Below are positions 1 to 6,103 of a stretch of DNA of 6,850 nucleotides, in pieces. The DNA is taken from the NCBI GenBank assembly GCA_900541675.1, contig UQKU01000048.1, positions 1 to 6,850 on the forward strand, read 5' to 3'. The position numbers and the translations under genes are program-made. Source of the stretch: an uncultured Collinsella sp. GTDB taxonomy: Bacteria; Actinomycetota; Coriobacteriia; Coriobacteriales; Coriobacteriaceae. The notes beneath the pieces were generated by a model, which saw nothing but the letters and a program-made list of their open reading frames with translations, was not told the DNA's origin and did no database searches. Every line of letters starts with the position of its first letter. Position 1 is the first letter of the stretch.

Positions 1-48
1 GAAGTTGAAAGGCAGATTGCCGCTCTGGCGGGTTTGCAGCGTCAACTG

Positions 49-76
49 GTTACGCGGTTTGGTAAAACCGCGTAAC
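49..76. repeat. Palindrome 1: 12-bp stem, GGTA loop
   Basis: GTTACGCGGTTT at 49-60 is the exact reverse complement of AAACCGCGTAAC at 65-76, with a 4-nt loop at 61-64. Nothing follows that looks like a U-tract on either strand, so it is not a textbook intrinsic terminator. It could act as an mRNA 3'-end stabiliser, a partial terminator, or a protein-binding palindrome. Confidence 0.85.
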
Positions 77-142
77 TACAAAGGTCGCGCCCTTGAAGTT
101 GAACGTCAGATTGTCCAAATGCGGCCCGCGCAGCGTCGAGCC

Positions 143-169
143 GTTACGCGGTTCGTAGAACCGCGTAAC
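143..169. repeat. Palindrome 2: 12-bp stem, GTA loop, overlapping the queA stop
   Basis: GTTACGCGGTTC at 143-154 is the exact reverse complement of GAACCGCGTAAC at 158-169, with a 3-nt loop. Relative to palindrome 1, the loop-closing pair changes from T-A to C-G on both arms, a compensatory change that argues for selection on the paired structure. Its right edge (C169) is the third base of the queA TAG stop read on the minus strand. It therefore forms directly at the end of the queA message and may serve as a terminator or stabiliser, though no U-tract is seen. Confidence 0.85.
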
Positions 170-1386
170 TAACAAATGAGCATGGCATCGCCAAAGCTGA
201 AGAAGCGATAACGTTCTTCGATAGCGGCGGCGTAGGCATCCATGATCTGGTCGCGGGAGGCAAGCGCGCTCACGAGCATCATGAGCGTGGAACGCGGCAC
301 GTGGAAGTTGGTGATCAGTGCGTCGACCACGTGATAGGTCGAGCCAGGCATGAGGTAGAGCTGCGTTGTCGCGTTCTCGCGTACCACGATGTCACCGCGG
401 CCGAGCGTGTCGGCGCCATCCTCGCGGCCTTCAAAATAGCGCGCCGTCACGGCCGGATCGGACACCGGCGCGTCTGCGTCAAACGCGCTCTCGAGCGAGC
501 GCACCGCGGTGGTGCCGACGGCGATCACGCGATGTCCCTCGGCCTTCGCCTTATGCACGGCGTCGACAACTTCCTGCGACACGTGGTAGCGCTCGGTGTG
601 CATCACATGCTGCGTGGGATCGTCCTCCTCCACCAGACGGAAGGTATCGATGCCCACCTCGAGCTCGACGGCGGCAAACTTCGCACCCTTGACCTCGATA
701 GCGGCCATAAGCTCGGGGGTAAAGTGCAGACCCGCCGTGGGAGCGGCAGCCGAGTGCTCTTCCTTCATGGCGTAGACGGTCTGGTACTTCTCGGGATCGC
801 CCTCGTAATCGGTAATGTAGGGCGGCAGCGGCACGTGGCCGGCAGCATGGATGGCCTCGTCGAGCGTGCGCGGCTCGCCGGCGGCATTGCAACCGGCCGG
901 CTCAAAGCGCACCAGACGGCCACCGCGGCTATCGGTGACAAAGTCGATGACCTCGGCCGTCAGCACCACGGGCGCGCCCTCGGGCGCATGGGCGCCACCG
1001 GCGCGATACTCAATCTGAGCACCGGGCTTCAGACGCTTACCCGGCTTGACCAGGCACTCCCAAACATGGCCCAGCGGATCCACGTCCTCGCGGCGCTTGA
1101 GCAGCAGCGTCTCGACCACGCCACCCGAGCCGGCTTTGCGACCGATCAGGCGGGCCGGCATCACGCGCGTCTTGTTGATGACGAGCACATCGCCCGGCTC
1201 GATATAGTCGATGATATCGCGGAAGATACGGTGCTCAACGGTACCGCCGTGCTCCAGCGGCGTTCCCGCCTGGGAGCCCCTGCGATCCACCACCAGCAGA
1301 CGGCAGGAGTCACGCGGCTCGGCAGGCGCCTGGGCGATCAGTTCCTCAGGAAGGTTGTAGTCAAAATCATCGGTACGCATAGACAC
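169..1386 (-). CDS. queA: S-adenosylmethionine:tRNA ribosyltransferase-isomerase (QueA)
   Basis: QueA transfers and isomerises the ribosyl part of SAM onto preQ1-modified tRNA (position 34 of GUN anticodons), giving epoxyqueuosine, in the cytoplasm. The 405-residue product has family blocks along its length: FDYNLPEELIAQAP near the start, VLVINKTRVMPARL (67-80), WECLVKPGKRLKPG (109-122), GHVPLPPYI (183-191), APTAGLHFT (215-223), VIAVGTTAVRSLES (287-300), ITNFHVPRSTLMMLVSA (358-374) and YRFFSFGDAMLI at the C-terminus. It is longer than typical QueA (about 340-360), mainly from short insertions around 128-175 and 303-335. The start is GTG at 1384-1386, which has AAGGAG 8 nt upstream; ATG at 1378-1380 is possible but sits 14 nt from it. 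It lies 64 bp downstream of queH on the same strand. The TAG stop abuts the hairpin repeat. Confidence 0.96.
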   Translation of the reverse strand: MSMRTDDFDYNLPEELIAQAPAEPRDSCRLLVVDRRGSQAGTPLEHGGTVEHRIFRDIIDYIEPGDVLVINKTRVMPARLIGRKAGSGGVVETLLLKRREDVDPLGHVWECLVKPGKRLKPGAQIEYRAGGAHAPEGAPVVLTAEVIDFVTDSRGGRLVRFEPAGCNAAGEPRTLDEAIHAAGHVPLPPYITDYEGDPEKYQTVYAMKEEHSAAAPTAGLHFTPELMAAIEVKGAKFAAVELEVGIDTFRLVEEDDPTQHVMHTERYHVSQEVVDAVHKAKAEGHRVIAVGTTAVRSLESAFDADAPVSDPAVTARYFEGREDGADTLGRGDIVVRENATTQLYLMPGSTYHVVDALITNFHVPRSTLMMLVSALASRDQIMDAYAAAIEERYRFFSFGDAMLIC

Positions 1387-1394
1387 GTCGGATT

Positions 1395-1400
1395 CTCCTT
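1395..1400 (-). promoter_or_regulatory. Ribosome binding site of queA
   Basis: AAGGAG on the minus strand, with an 8-nt spacer to GTG 1384-1386. This spacing favours the GTG start over the ATG two codons later. The AT-rich string TATATA just upstream (on the minus strand) could be part of a promoter, but no convincing -35 box was found in the 64-bp gap. Confidence 0.75.
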
Positions 1401-1450
1401 ATATAGCTAAAGTCCGCTCTACATCCTAGCAGGCTGACGTCCCAAATGAA

Positions 1451-2026
1451 CTACTTTTTGGCGGCTTTGCGCTCGTCGCGGATGCGGGCTCGATCCATGG
1501 CCGCCTCGACGGCCGAGAACCGGCAGCCGCAGTAATTCTGTCGATACATGCCAAGCTCGCGCGAACGACGCGTGGCCTCGGGGTAATACGGGCGAAAATC
1601 GCGAATGACCGGGGTGAGCCCATGTGCCGCCGCCAAGCGCTCAAGCACGTCATTGCAGGTTTCGAACAACTGATACGGCGAGACGGCGAGCGTTGTGCCC
1701 ACAAACTCAAACCCACGCTCCTGAGCCACACGGCATGCCTCGGCCAGACGCAAGGCATAGCACGCGCGACAGCGACGGGGTCGATCGGCGCCCAGCGGGG
1801 CCACGCCGGCCTCCCAGCGCTCGCGGTCCTCCCCCGCCTCGATGAGCTCGATGTCGCCATCGGCACACCACCGGCGCAGCTCGTCCAAACGCCGCTGCCA
1901 TTCATCACGCGGTTGAATATTGGGGTTTGTCCAGCAGATCGTGGGCTCAAACCCTTCCTCGCGCAGCAGGCGAACCGGCTCCAGCGAGCACGGCGCGCAG
2001 CAAGCATGCAGCAGCAACGGCTTCAT
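1451..2026 (-). CDS. queH: Epoxyqueuosine reductase QueH (DUF208 family)
   Basis: QueH performs the last step of queuosine synthesis, reducing epoxyqueuosine in tRNA to queuosine. It is the cobalamin-independent, iron-dependent alternative to QueG. The 191-residue product shows the family's cysteine pattern: LLHACCAPCS (5-14, Cys9, Cys10, Cys13), RCRACYALRL (85-94, Cys86 and Cys89) and NYCGCRFS (164-171, Cys166 and Cys168). NPNIQPRDEW (34-43) and TTLAVSPYQ (111-119) are also typical. The ATG at 2024-2026 is chosen because GAGGAG lies 6 nt upstream and gives the usual MKxLLLHACC start. A longer frame from GTG 2044 would place the ribosome site inside the gene. The C-terminus is lysine-rich (KAAKK). 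It sits between the DUF3267 gene (61-bp gap) and queA (64-bp gap), all on one strand, fitting co-expression with QueA, which makes its substrate. Confidence 0.95.
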   Translation of the reverse strand: MKPLLLHACCAPCSLEPVRLLREEGFEPTICWTNPNIQPRDEWQRRLDELRRWCADGDIELIEAGEDRERWEAGVAPLGADRPRRCRACYALRLAEACRVAQERGFEFVGTTLAVSPYQLFETCNDVLERLAAAHGLTPVIRDFRPYYPEATRRSRELGMYRQNYCGCRFSAVEAAMDRARIRDERKAAKK

Positions 2027-2032
2027 GGACAT

Positions 2033-2038
2033 CTCCTC
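2033..2038 (-). promoter_or_regulatory. Ribosome binding site of queH
   Basis: GAGGAG on the minus strand, 6 nt before ATG 2024-2026. It lies inside the longer frame from GTG 2044 and overlaps the region of the in-frame ATG at 2030-2032, so it decides the start at 2026. Confidence 0.75.
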
Positions 2039-2045
2039 TCCCACA

Positions 2046-2078
2046 ATGATTTTTTAATCCCCGTCCCAGAAAAATCAT
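2046..2078. other. AT-rich inverted repeat between the DUF3267 gene and queH
   Basis: ATGATTTTT (2046-2054) and AAAAATCAT (2070-2078) are exact inverted repeats around a 15-nt loop that includes CCCCGTCCCAG. On the minus-strand transcript this forms a hairpin 10 nt after the DUF3267 stop and 20 nt before the queH start codon. It could be a weak terminator, an attenuator or a processing site. The stem is AT-rich and therefore weak, so a regulatory role is only a suggestion. Confidence 0.4.
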
Positions 2079-2087
2079 CCCAAAAGA

Positions 2088-2657
2088 CTACCTTGCGAAA
2101 AAGCGGACGCCAAAGGACGTATCCTCGCAGGCGACAATGCAGCGGTCGCGCAGGATGGTCCGCACGTAATACCAGTCGCCCACACAGCCCGACAAATGCA
2201 AGCCGGCCGCCAGGTAGCACAGCAGCGGATAGCCCGAAAACGCAAACCCCAGGGCAAACGCCGCCGTCACAACAACCGTCGGCGCCAGGCAAACTGCCAC
2301 GTACCGCCGGCGCGAATAGACCACGCCCTCGGCGCAGGCATAGATCATCGCCGTCTCGCGATTCGCCCCAAAGGTCACCTTCGCGCCCGCAGGCGCCAGC
2401 AACTTAAAAAACACACCGTGCACCAGCTCGTGCACGGCAAATGACGCCGCCGAAACCGCAGCCAAGCCGACTATCCAGCCCAAAACGGCCGTCCAACCAC
2501 CCACGTCAGCCGCATCCAAGTCCGCGGGCCCGCCCAGCAGCATAAACACCGGCACCAGGCACACGGCAAATGCGCCAAGCACGGCCATTCCCCACACAAA
2601 GCAGGCGTGCAGAAAATCCTCGTCCTCAAACGCATGTATGTTGGAAATCTCATTCAT
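2088..2657 (-). CDS. DUF3267-type membrane zincin (putative metalloprotease)
   Basis: A 189-residue hydrophobic protein with about four membrane-spanning stretches (roughly 19-42, 56-75, 119-141 and 143-158). The zinc-binding HELVH motif (76-80) sits at the end of the second, followed by GVFFKLLAP. A later HLSGCVGDW block (154-162) contains Asp161, a plausible third metal ligand. This layout matches the DUF3267 putative zincin family; substrate and role are unknown for this group. The ATG at 2655-2657 gives a full-length N-terminus but has no clear ribosome binding site. Instead the upstream sequence reads TATCCT, 8 nt, then ATG on the minus strand, which would fit leaderless transcription. 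It is first in the same-strand run leading to queH and queA, but nothing in its sequence links it to queuosine. It diverges from the synthetase-like gene. Confidence 0.8.
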   Translation of the reverse strand: MNEISNIHAFEDEDFLHACFVWGMAVLGAFAVCLVPVFMLLGGPADLDAADVGGWTAVLGWIVGLAAVSAASFAVHELVHGVFFKLLAPAGAKVTFGANRETAMIYACAEGVVYSRRRYVAVCLAPTVVVTAAFALGFAFSGYPLLCYLAAGLHLSGCVGDWYYVRTILRDRCIVACEDTSFGVRFFAR

Positions 2658-2789
2658 AGCATCTTAGGATAGCGCCCCTGCCACGTACCCGTCCGCATGT
2701 GCGATAATGTCGAGCGATATGCACGAATTGACCACCGCGTCGCCAGGCCTTGCGCCCGGCCGCGCTCTCACCATATGCGAAGGAGTCCC
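2658..2789. promoter_or_regulatory. Divergent intergenic region with weak promoter candidates
   Basis: This 132-bp gap must hold promoters for the DUF3267 gene (leftward) and the synthetase-like gene (rightward). Rightward, GATAAT at 2703-2708 resembles a -10 box but has no good -35; TTGACC at 2728-2733 resembles a -35 but has no matching -10. Leftward, TATCCT lies 8 nt before ATG 2657. GCGATA occurs twice (2701-2706, 2714-2719). No T-box leader or recognisable riboswitch was found. An open frame from ATG 2697 runs through this region into the synthetase but is not favoured as its start. Confidence 0.35.
2780..2785 (+). promoter_or_regulatory. Ribosome binding site of the synthetase-like gene
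   Basis: AAGGAG with a 4-nt spacer to ATG 2790-2792. The spacing is short but workable. It argues for the start at 2790 rather than the upstream in-frame ATG at 2697, which would add 31 arginine-rich residues unlike a synthetase N-terminus. Confidence 0.7.
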
Positions 2790-4940
2790 ATGGCATCCAA
2801 ATACTCCATGAACGACCGTCCCAGCTGGCCTCGCCGCGCCATCGTTACCGCCGGCGAGCCCTACGGCAACAAGGGCCTTCACTTTGGCCACGTTGGTGGC
2901 GTCTTTGTCCCGGCCGACTTCTTCGCCCGTTTCCTGCGCGACCGCCTGGGCCGCGAGAACGTCATCTTCACCTCGGGCACCGACTGCTATGGCTCGCCCA
3001 TCATGGAGAGCTATCGCAAGCTCAAGGAGAACGAAGGCTACGACAAGTCCATTAGCGAGTATGTCGAGTCCAATCACTCCCGCCAGGCCGCGACCCTCAA
3101 CAACTACAACATCAGCTGCGATATCTACGGCGGCTCGGGCCTTGAGCCGGCGGCCCAGATCCACAACGAGGTGACTGCCGAGATTATCGAGCGCCTGCAC
3201 GAGCAGGGCACCATCTCCAAGCGCTCCACGCTGCAGTTCTACGATGCCAAGGCCGGCACGTTCCTCAACGGCCGCCAGGTCATCGGCCGCTGCCCCATCC
3301 AGGGCTGCAAGTCCGAGAAGGCTTATGCCGACGAGTGCGATCTGGGCCACCAGTTTGAGCCCGAGGAGCTCATCGCGCCCAAGAGCCAGCTCACCGGCGA
3401 GGTGCCCGAGCTGCGCCCGGTCGACAATCTCTACTTTGACCTGCCGGCCTACCTCGACTTTATGAAGACCTACACCGCCAAGCTCGCCCAGAACCCGCAG
3501 GTTCGCTCCGTGGTCTCCAAGACCATGGAGGAGTGGCTGCTGCCGGCTCAGCTCTACATCCAGAACAAGTTCCGCGAGGCCTTCGATGCCGTCGAGGACC
3601 AGCTCCCCGAGCACACCGTGCTGGAGCCCGAGGGCAACAAGAGCAGCTTTACCGTCACCTTCCCCAGCTGGAAGGAGCGCGACGACGCCCACGCGGTGCT
3701 CGCCAACGGTGGCGTGCGCTTCCGCAGCGGCAAGGCACTCGTGCCCTTCCGCATCACCGGCAACATCGACTGGGGCGTTCCGGTGCCCGAGGTCGATGGC
3801 GTCTCCGACATCACCTGCTGGTGCTGGCCCGAGAGCCTGTGGGCGCCCATCAGCTATACGCGTACCGTGCTCGCGCGCGATGCCAAGGCCGCCGGCGTGA
3901 CCGAGGGCGTCGCCGCCCAGGATGCCGCCCTCATGGGCGAGCCTGCCGACGACTCCACGCAGGTGCCCGCACCCACCTACCAGCACAGCTCGCTCGACTG
4001 GCGCGACTGGTGGTGCTCTGACGACGCTCAGATTTACCAGTTCATCGGTCAGGACAACATCTATTTCTACTGCATCGCGCAGACCGCCATGTGGGAGGCC
4101 CTGGGCTGGGACCTCACGCAGAGCACCGTCAGCGCCTGCTACCACCTGCTCTACATGGGCAAAAAGGCCAGCTCGTCCTCGCAGACGCCTCCCCCGCCGG
4201 CAGACGACCTGCTCAACCACTACACCTGCGAGCAGATGCGCGCGCACTGGCTGTCGCTCGGCCTATCCGAAAAGCCGGTGAGCTTTAGCCCCAAGGCATA
4301 CGACACGCGTGTGACCGGCAAGGACAAGGACGGCAACGAGGTACGCGCCTGCGACGACAAGCGCGTTATCGACCCGGCCCTTAAGGAGAGCGCGCTGCTG
4401 ACCGGCGTGTTCAACCGTCTGGCCCGCAGCTGCTTCTACGGCGTCGCCGTCAAGGAAGGCGACGAGAGCCCCTACCGCAACGGCTGCATCCCCGCCGGTG
4501 CCGCTTCTGACACCGTGGTCGAAGCCGCCCAGCAGGCAGCCCTCGCCTTTGAGCAGGCCATGTACAAGTTCGAGACGCACCGCGCGCTTGCCGTGTGCGA
4601 CGACTACCTGCGCGCCGCCAACAAGCGCTGGAGCGACGCCTCCAAGGCCGCCAACAAGCTCGAGGGCGAGCCGGCCAATGCCGCGATGACGCAGGCCCTT
4701 GTCGACGCCTTTACCGAGCTGCGCGTGGCGACCGTCCTGATGCACGGCATCGTCCCGGCCGGCTGCGAGCTCATCTGCGAGTACTTCGACGTCGACCCGG
4801 TCGCTTTCTTTAGCTGGGATAACATCTTTGCCTCCACGGACGAGTTCGTGGAGATCCTGGGCGAGAAGCCCGGCGAGCACCGCGTGAAGCCGCTGCCCCC
4901 GCGCTTCGACTTCTTTAGCAAGCACGAGAGCCAGTACTAA
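2790..4940 (+). CDS. Methionyl-tRNA synthetase-like class I aminoacyl-tRNA ligase, divergent paralog
   Basis: A 716-residue protein with the MetRS order of domains: Rossmann catalytic half with PYGNKGLHFGHV (24-35, signature HFGH at 31-34), connective-peptide zinc knuckle (168-187), second catalytic half with NIDWGVPVP (325-333), FIGQDNIYFY (418-427) and the KMSKS-equivalent GKKASSSS (457-464), then a helical anticodon-binding region (about 530-690). TELIxPKS-like EELIAPKSQLTGE (192-204) is close to MetRS. Oddities: KASSS replaces KMSKS; the knuckle reads Cys168-x4-Cys173 and Cys183-x3-His187 rather than two CxxC pairs; an extra segment (about 251-320) precedes NIDWGVPVP; and by-eye alignment to E. 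coli MetRS puts Glu23, Tyr427 and Ser349 where Leu13, His301 and Trp253 contact methionine. It could charge tRNA-Met, use another amino acid, or act outside translation. It heads the plus-strand run before the RNA methyltransferase (59-bp gap). Confidence 0.85.
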   Translation: MASKYSMNDRPSWPRRAIVTAGEPYGNKGLHFGHVGGVFVPADFFARFLRDRLGRENVIFTSGTDCYGSPIMESYRKLKENEGYDKSISEYVESNHSRQAATLNNYNISCDIYGGSGLEPAAQIHNEVTAEIIERLHEQGTISKRSTLQFYDAKAGTFLNGRQVIGRCPIQGCKSEKAYADECDLGHQFEPEELIAPKSQLTGEVPELRPVDNLYFDLPAYLDFMKTYTAKLAQNPQVRSVVSKTMEEWLLPAQLYIQNKFREAFDAVEDQLPEHTVLEPEGNKSSFTVTFPSWKERDDAHAVLANGGVRFRSGKALVPFRITGNIDWGVPVPEVDGVSDITCWCWPESLWAPISYTRTVLARDAKAAGVTEGVAAQDAALMGEPADDSTQVPAPTYQHSSLDWRDWWCSDDAQIYQFIGQDNIYFYCIAQTAMWEALGWDLTQSTVSACYHLLYMGKKASSSSQTPPPPADDLLNHYTCEQMRAHWLSLGLSEKPVSFSPKAYDTRVTGKDKDGNEVRACDDKRVIDPALKESALLTGVFNRLARSCFYGVAVKEGDESPYRNGCIPAGAASDTVVEAAQQAALAFEQAMYKFETHRALAVCDDYLRAANKRWSDASKAANKLEGEPANAAMTQALVDAFTELRVATVLMHGIVPAGCELICEYFDVDPVAFFSWDNIFASTDEFVEILGEKPGEHRVKPLPPRFDFFSKHESQY

Positions 4941-4942
4941 AG

Positions 4943-4960
4943 CACGCCAGCAGCGGCGTG
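4943..4960 (+). other. Small GC-rich hairpin after the synthetase-like gene
   Basis: CACGCC (4943-4948) pairs with GGCGTG (4955-4960) around a 6-nt loop, 2 nt after the TAA stop. No U-tract follows (the next bases are TCCGGAAAG), so it is at best a weak attenuator. Read-through into the methyltransferase gene is likely. Confidence 0.35.
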
Positions 4961-4999
4961 TCCGGAAAGTAGTCAATTTGGGATGGGAAGGAAAGACGG

Positions 5000-6103
5000 A
5001 TGTCCAAGCCGCGTCGTCGTAAGCAAAAAAAGCCGGTTAAGCCCGAGCTCAAGCTTAGGCAGTTTGCTGCTACTGAGCTTTCCGACCAGCTTGCCGCCCA
5101 ACACTCCGCCGCCGACCTGCCACGCTTTATGGTCGACACGGTCGCCGGCGCCTATGCGCCCGCCGATGCCGAGCTCATGATCGAGGGCTTCGGCGCCGCG
5201 GCCACACGCCCGGTCACACTGCGCGCCAACACGCTCAGGGCGACCGCCGAGGACATCGCTGCGGCGCTCGATGCCGCCGGCATCGCCCACAACCCCGTCG
5301 CCTGGTACCCAGACGCCTTTATCCTGCCCGAGGCCCAGGTTTCCGATCTGTGGGACCTCGACATCTACCGCGACGGCAAGATCTACCTGCAGAGCTTGTC
5401 GTCCATGATGCCGCCGCTGGTCCTGGGCGCACAGGCAGGCGAGGACATCCTGGACATGTGCGCAGCCCCTGGCGGCAAGACGACGCAGATCGCCGCCCTC
5501 ACGCAGGGGCAGGCGCACCTTACCGCCTGCGAGATGAGCATTCCCCGCGCCGAGAAGCTCGAGGCAAACTTGGGCCGCCAGGGCGCCAAAAACGTGCCCG
5601 TCATGCGCATTGACGCACGCGAGCTCGACGAGTTCTTCCGCTTTGACCGCATCCTGCTCGACGCTCCCTGCACCGGCACGGGCACCGTCATCAGCGGCAA
5701 CGAGAAAAGCCTGCGCGGCCTGACCGAGCAGCTGCTCGTCAAATGCGCCCGCTCGCAGCGTGCGCTTCTGGACCGCGCCATGGGAGCCCTCAAACCGGGC
5801 GGCACGCTCGTCTATTCGACTTGTTCGATCTTGCCGCAGGAAAACGAGGACGCCCTGCAAGAAGCCCTCGACAAGCATATGGACTGCGAGCTCATCCCCC
5901 TCGACGGCACGCCAAGCGAAAGTGAGGCACGCCGTGCCCAGGAAGCTGGTGAGGAGCCGCGCATCGAGTCCAACGCCCTGACCGAGGCCATTGCCGCGGG
6001 TCAGGTATCGGCCATCGCCAACGGCCTGCCCGGCACGCTCACCATTCCGCCCAGCCGCGAATTTGAGGGCTTCTACATTGCCCTGATCCGAAAACGCAGC
6101 TAG
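5000..6103 (+). CDS. RsmB/NOP-family RNA cytosine-5 methyltransferase
   Basis: A 367-residue SAM-dependent RNA m5C methyltransferase of the NOL1/NOP2/Sun group. The N-terminus is basic (RRRKQKK). It is followed by RPVTLRANTLR (70-80), YLQSLSSMMPPLVL (129-142), SAM-binding motif I DMCAAPGGKTTQ (152-163), motif IV DAPCTGTGT (221-229, Cys224) and motif VI YSTCSILPQENE (272-283, Cys275, expected nucleophile). GFYIALIRK at the end is the usual closing strand. It has neither an N-terminal NusB domain as in RsmB nor an obvious C-terminal RNA-binding domain as in E. coli RsmF, so the exact rRNA or tRNA target cannot be named. A linker at about 305-345 is charged and probably flexible. AAGGA at 4988-4992, 7 nt upstream, supports ATG 5000. 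It probably shares a transcript with the synthetase-like gene and converges on the small membrane-protein gene. Confidence 0.92.
   Translation: MSKPRRRKQKKPVKPELKLRQFAATELSDQLAAQHSAADLPRFMVDTVAGAYAPADAELMIEGFGAAATRPVTLRANTLRATAEDIAAALDAAGIAHNPVAWYPDAFILPEAQVSDLWDLDIYRDGKIYLQSLSSMMPPLVLGAQAGEDILDMCAAPGGKTTQIAALTQGQAHLTACEMSIPRAEKLEANLGRQGAKNVPVMRIDARELDEFFRFDRILLDAPCTGTGTVISGNEKSLRGLTEQLLVKCARSQRALLDRAMGALKPGGTLVYSTCSILPQENEDALQEALDKHMDCELIPLDGTPSESEARRAQEAGEEPRIESNALTEAIAAGQVSAIANGLPGTLTIPPSREFEGFYIALIRKRS

Larger units (their letters stand above)
1..176. repeat. Two tandem copies of a ~94-bp hairpin-bearing repeat
   Basis: Two units, starting at 1 and 95, align without gaps over their first 48 columns, with about 30 identities. 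Both begin GAAGTTGAA, share CAGATTG and GCAGCGTC, and then carry a long palindrome (49-76 and 143-169). Homology continues past the palindrome as CTACAAA (76-82) versus CTAACAAA (169-176), so the second copy reaches into the 3' end of queA. The array may continue left of the window. No transposase or CRISPR-like spacing is visible. It most resembles a dispersed REP/BIME-like intergenic element, but the family is not recognised from sequence alone. Confidence 0.8.

Noticed and set aside
1..170. CRISPR array
   Set aside because: Only two diverged 94-bp units, with palindromes 94 bp apart and no constant short repeat/spacer pattern.
301..1410. 369-codon plus-strand open frame opposite queA
   Set aside because: Antisense shadow of queA caused by GC-rich codon use. 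The product is a His/Arg/Gly-rich string without domains, and queA motifs are unambiguous on the other strand.
2027..2044. Longer QueH start at GTG 2044
   Set aside because: The extension encodes the ribosome binding site itself, and family members start right before LLHACC.
2027..2087. preQ1 riboswitch upstream of queH
   Set aside because: The sequence lacks the preQ1-I CUACACCC-type loop and the A-rich tail arrangement. Only a simple AT-rich inverted repeat is present.
2697..2789. N-terminal extension of the synthetase from ATG 2697
   Set aside because: It would add 31 Arg/His-rich residues with no ribosome site. AAGGAG before ATG 2790 is the better start.
2658..2789. T-box leader for the synthetase-like gene
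   Set aside because: The gap is too short and no T-box sequence or terminator pair is visible.
2664..4247. 527-codon minus-strand open frame opposite the synthetase-like gene
   Set aside because: The translation is repetitive in Ala, Leu, Gly, Val and Asp with no family motif. It is a mirror of the synthetase reading frame.
4973..5878. 301-codon minus-strand open frame opposite the methyltransferase
   Set aside because: Antisense shadow. All m5C methyltransferase motifs are on the plus strand.
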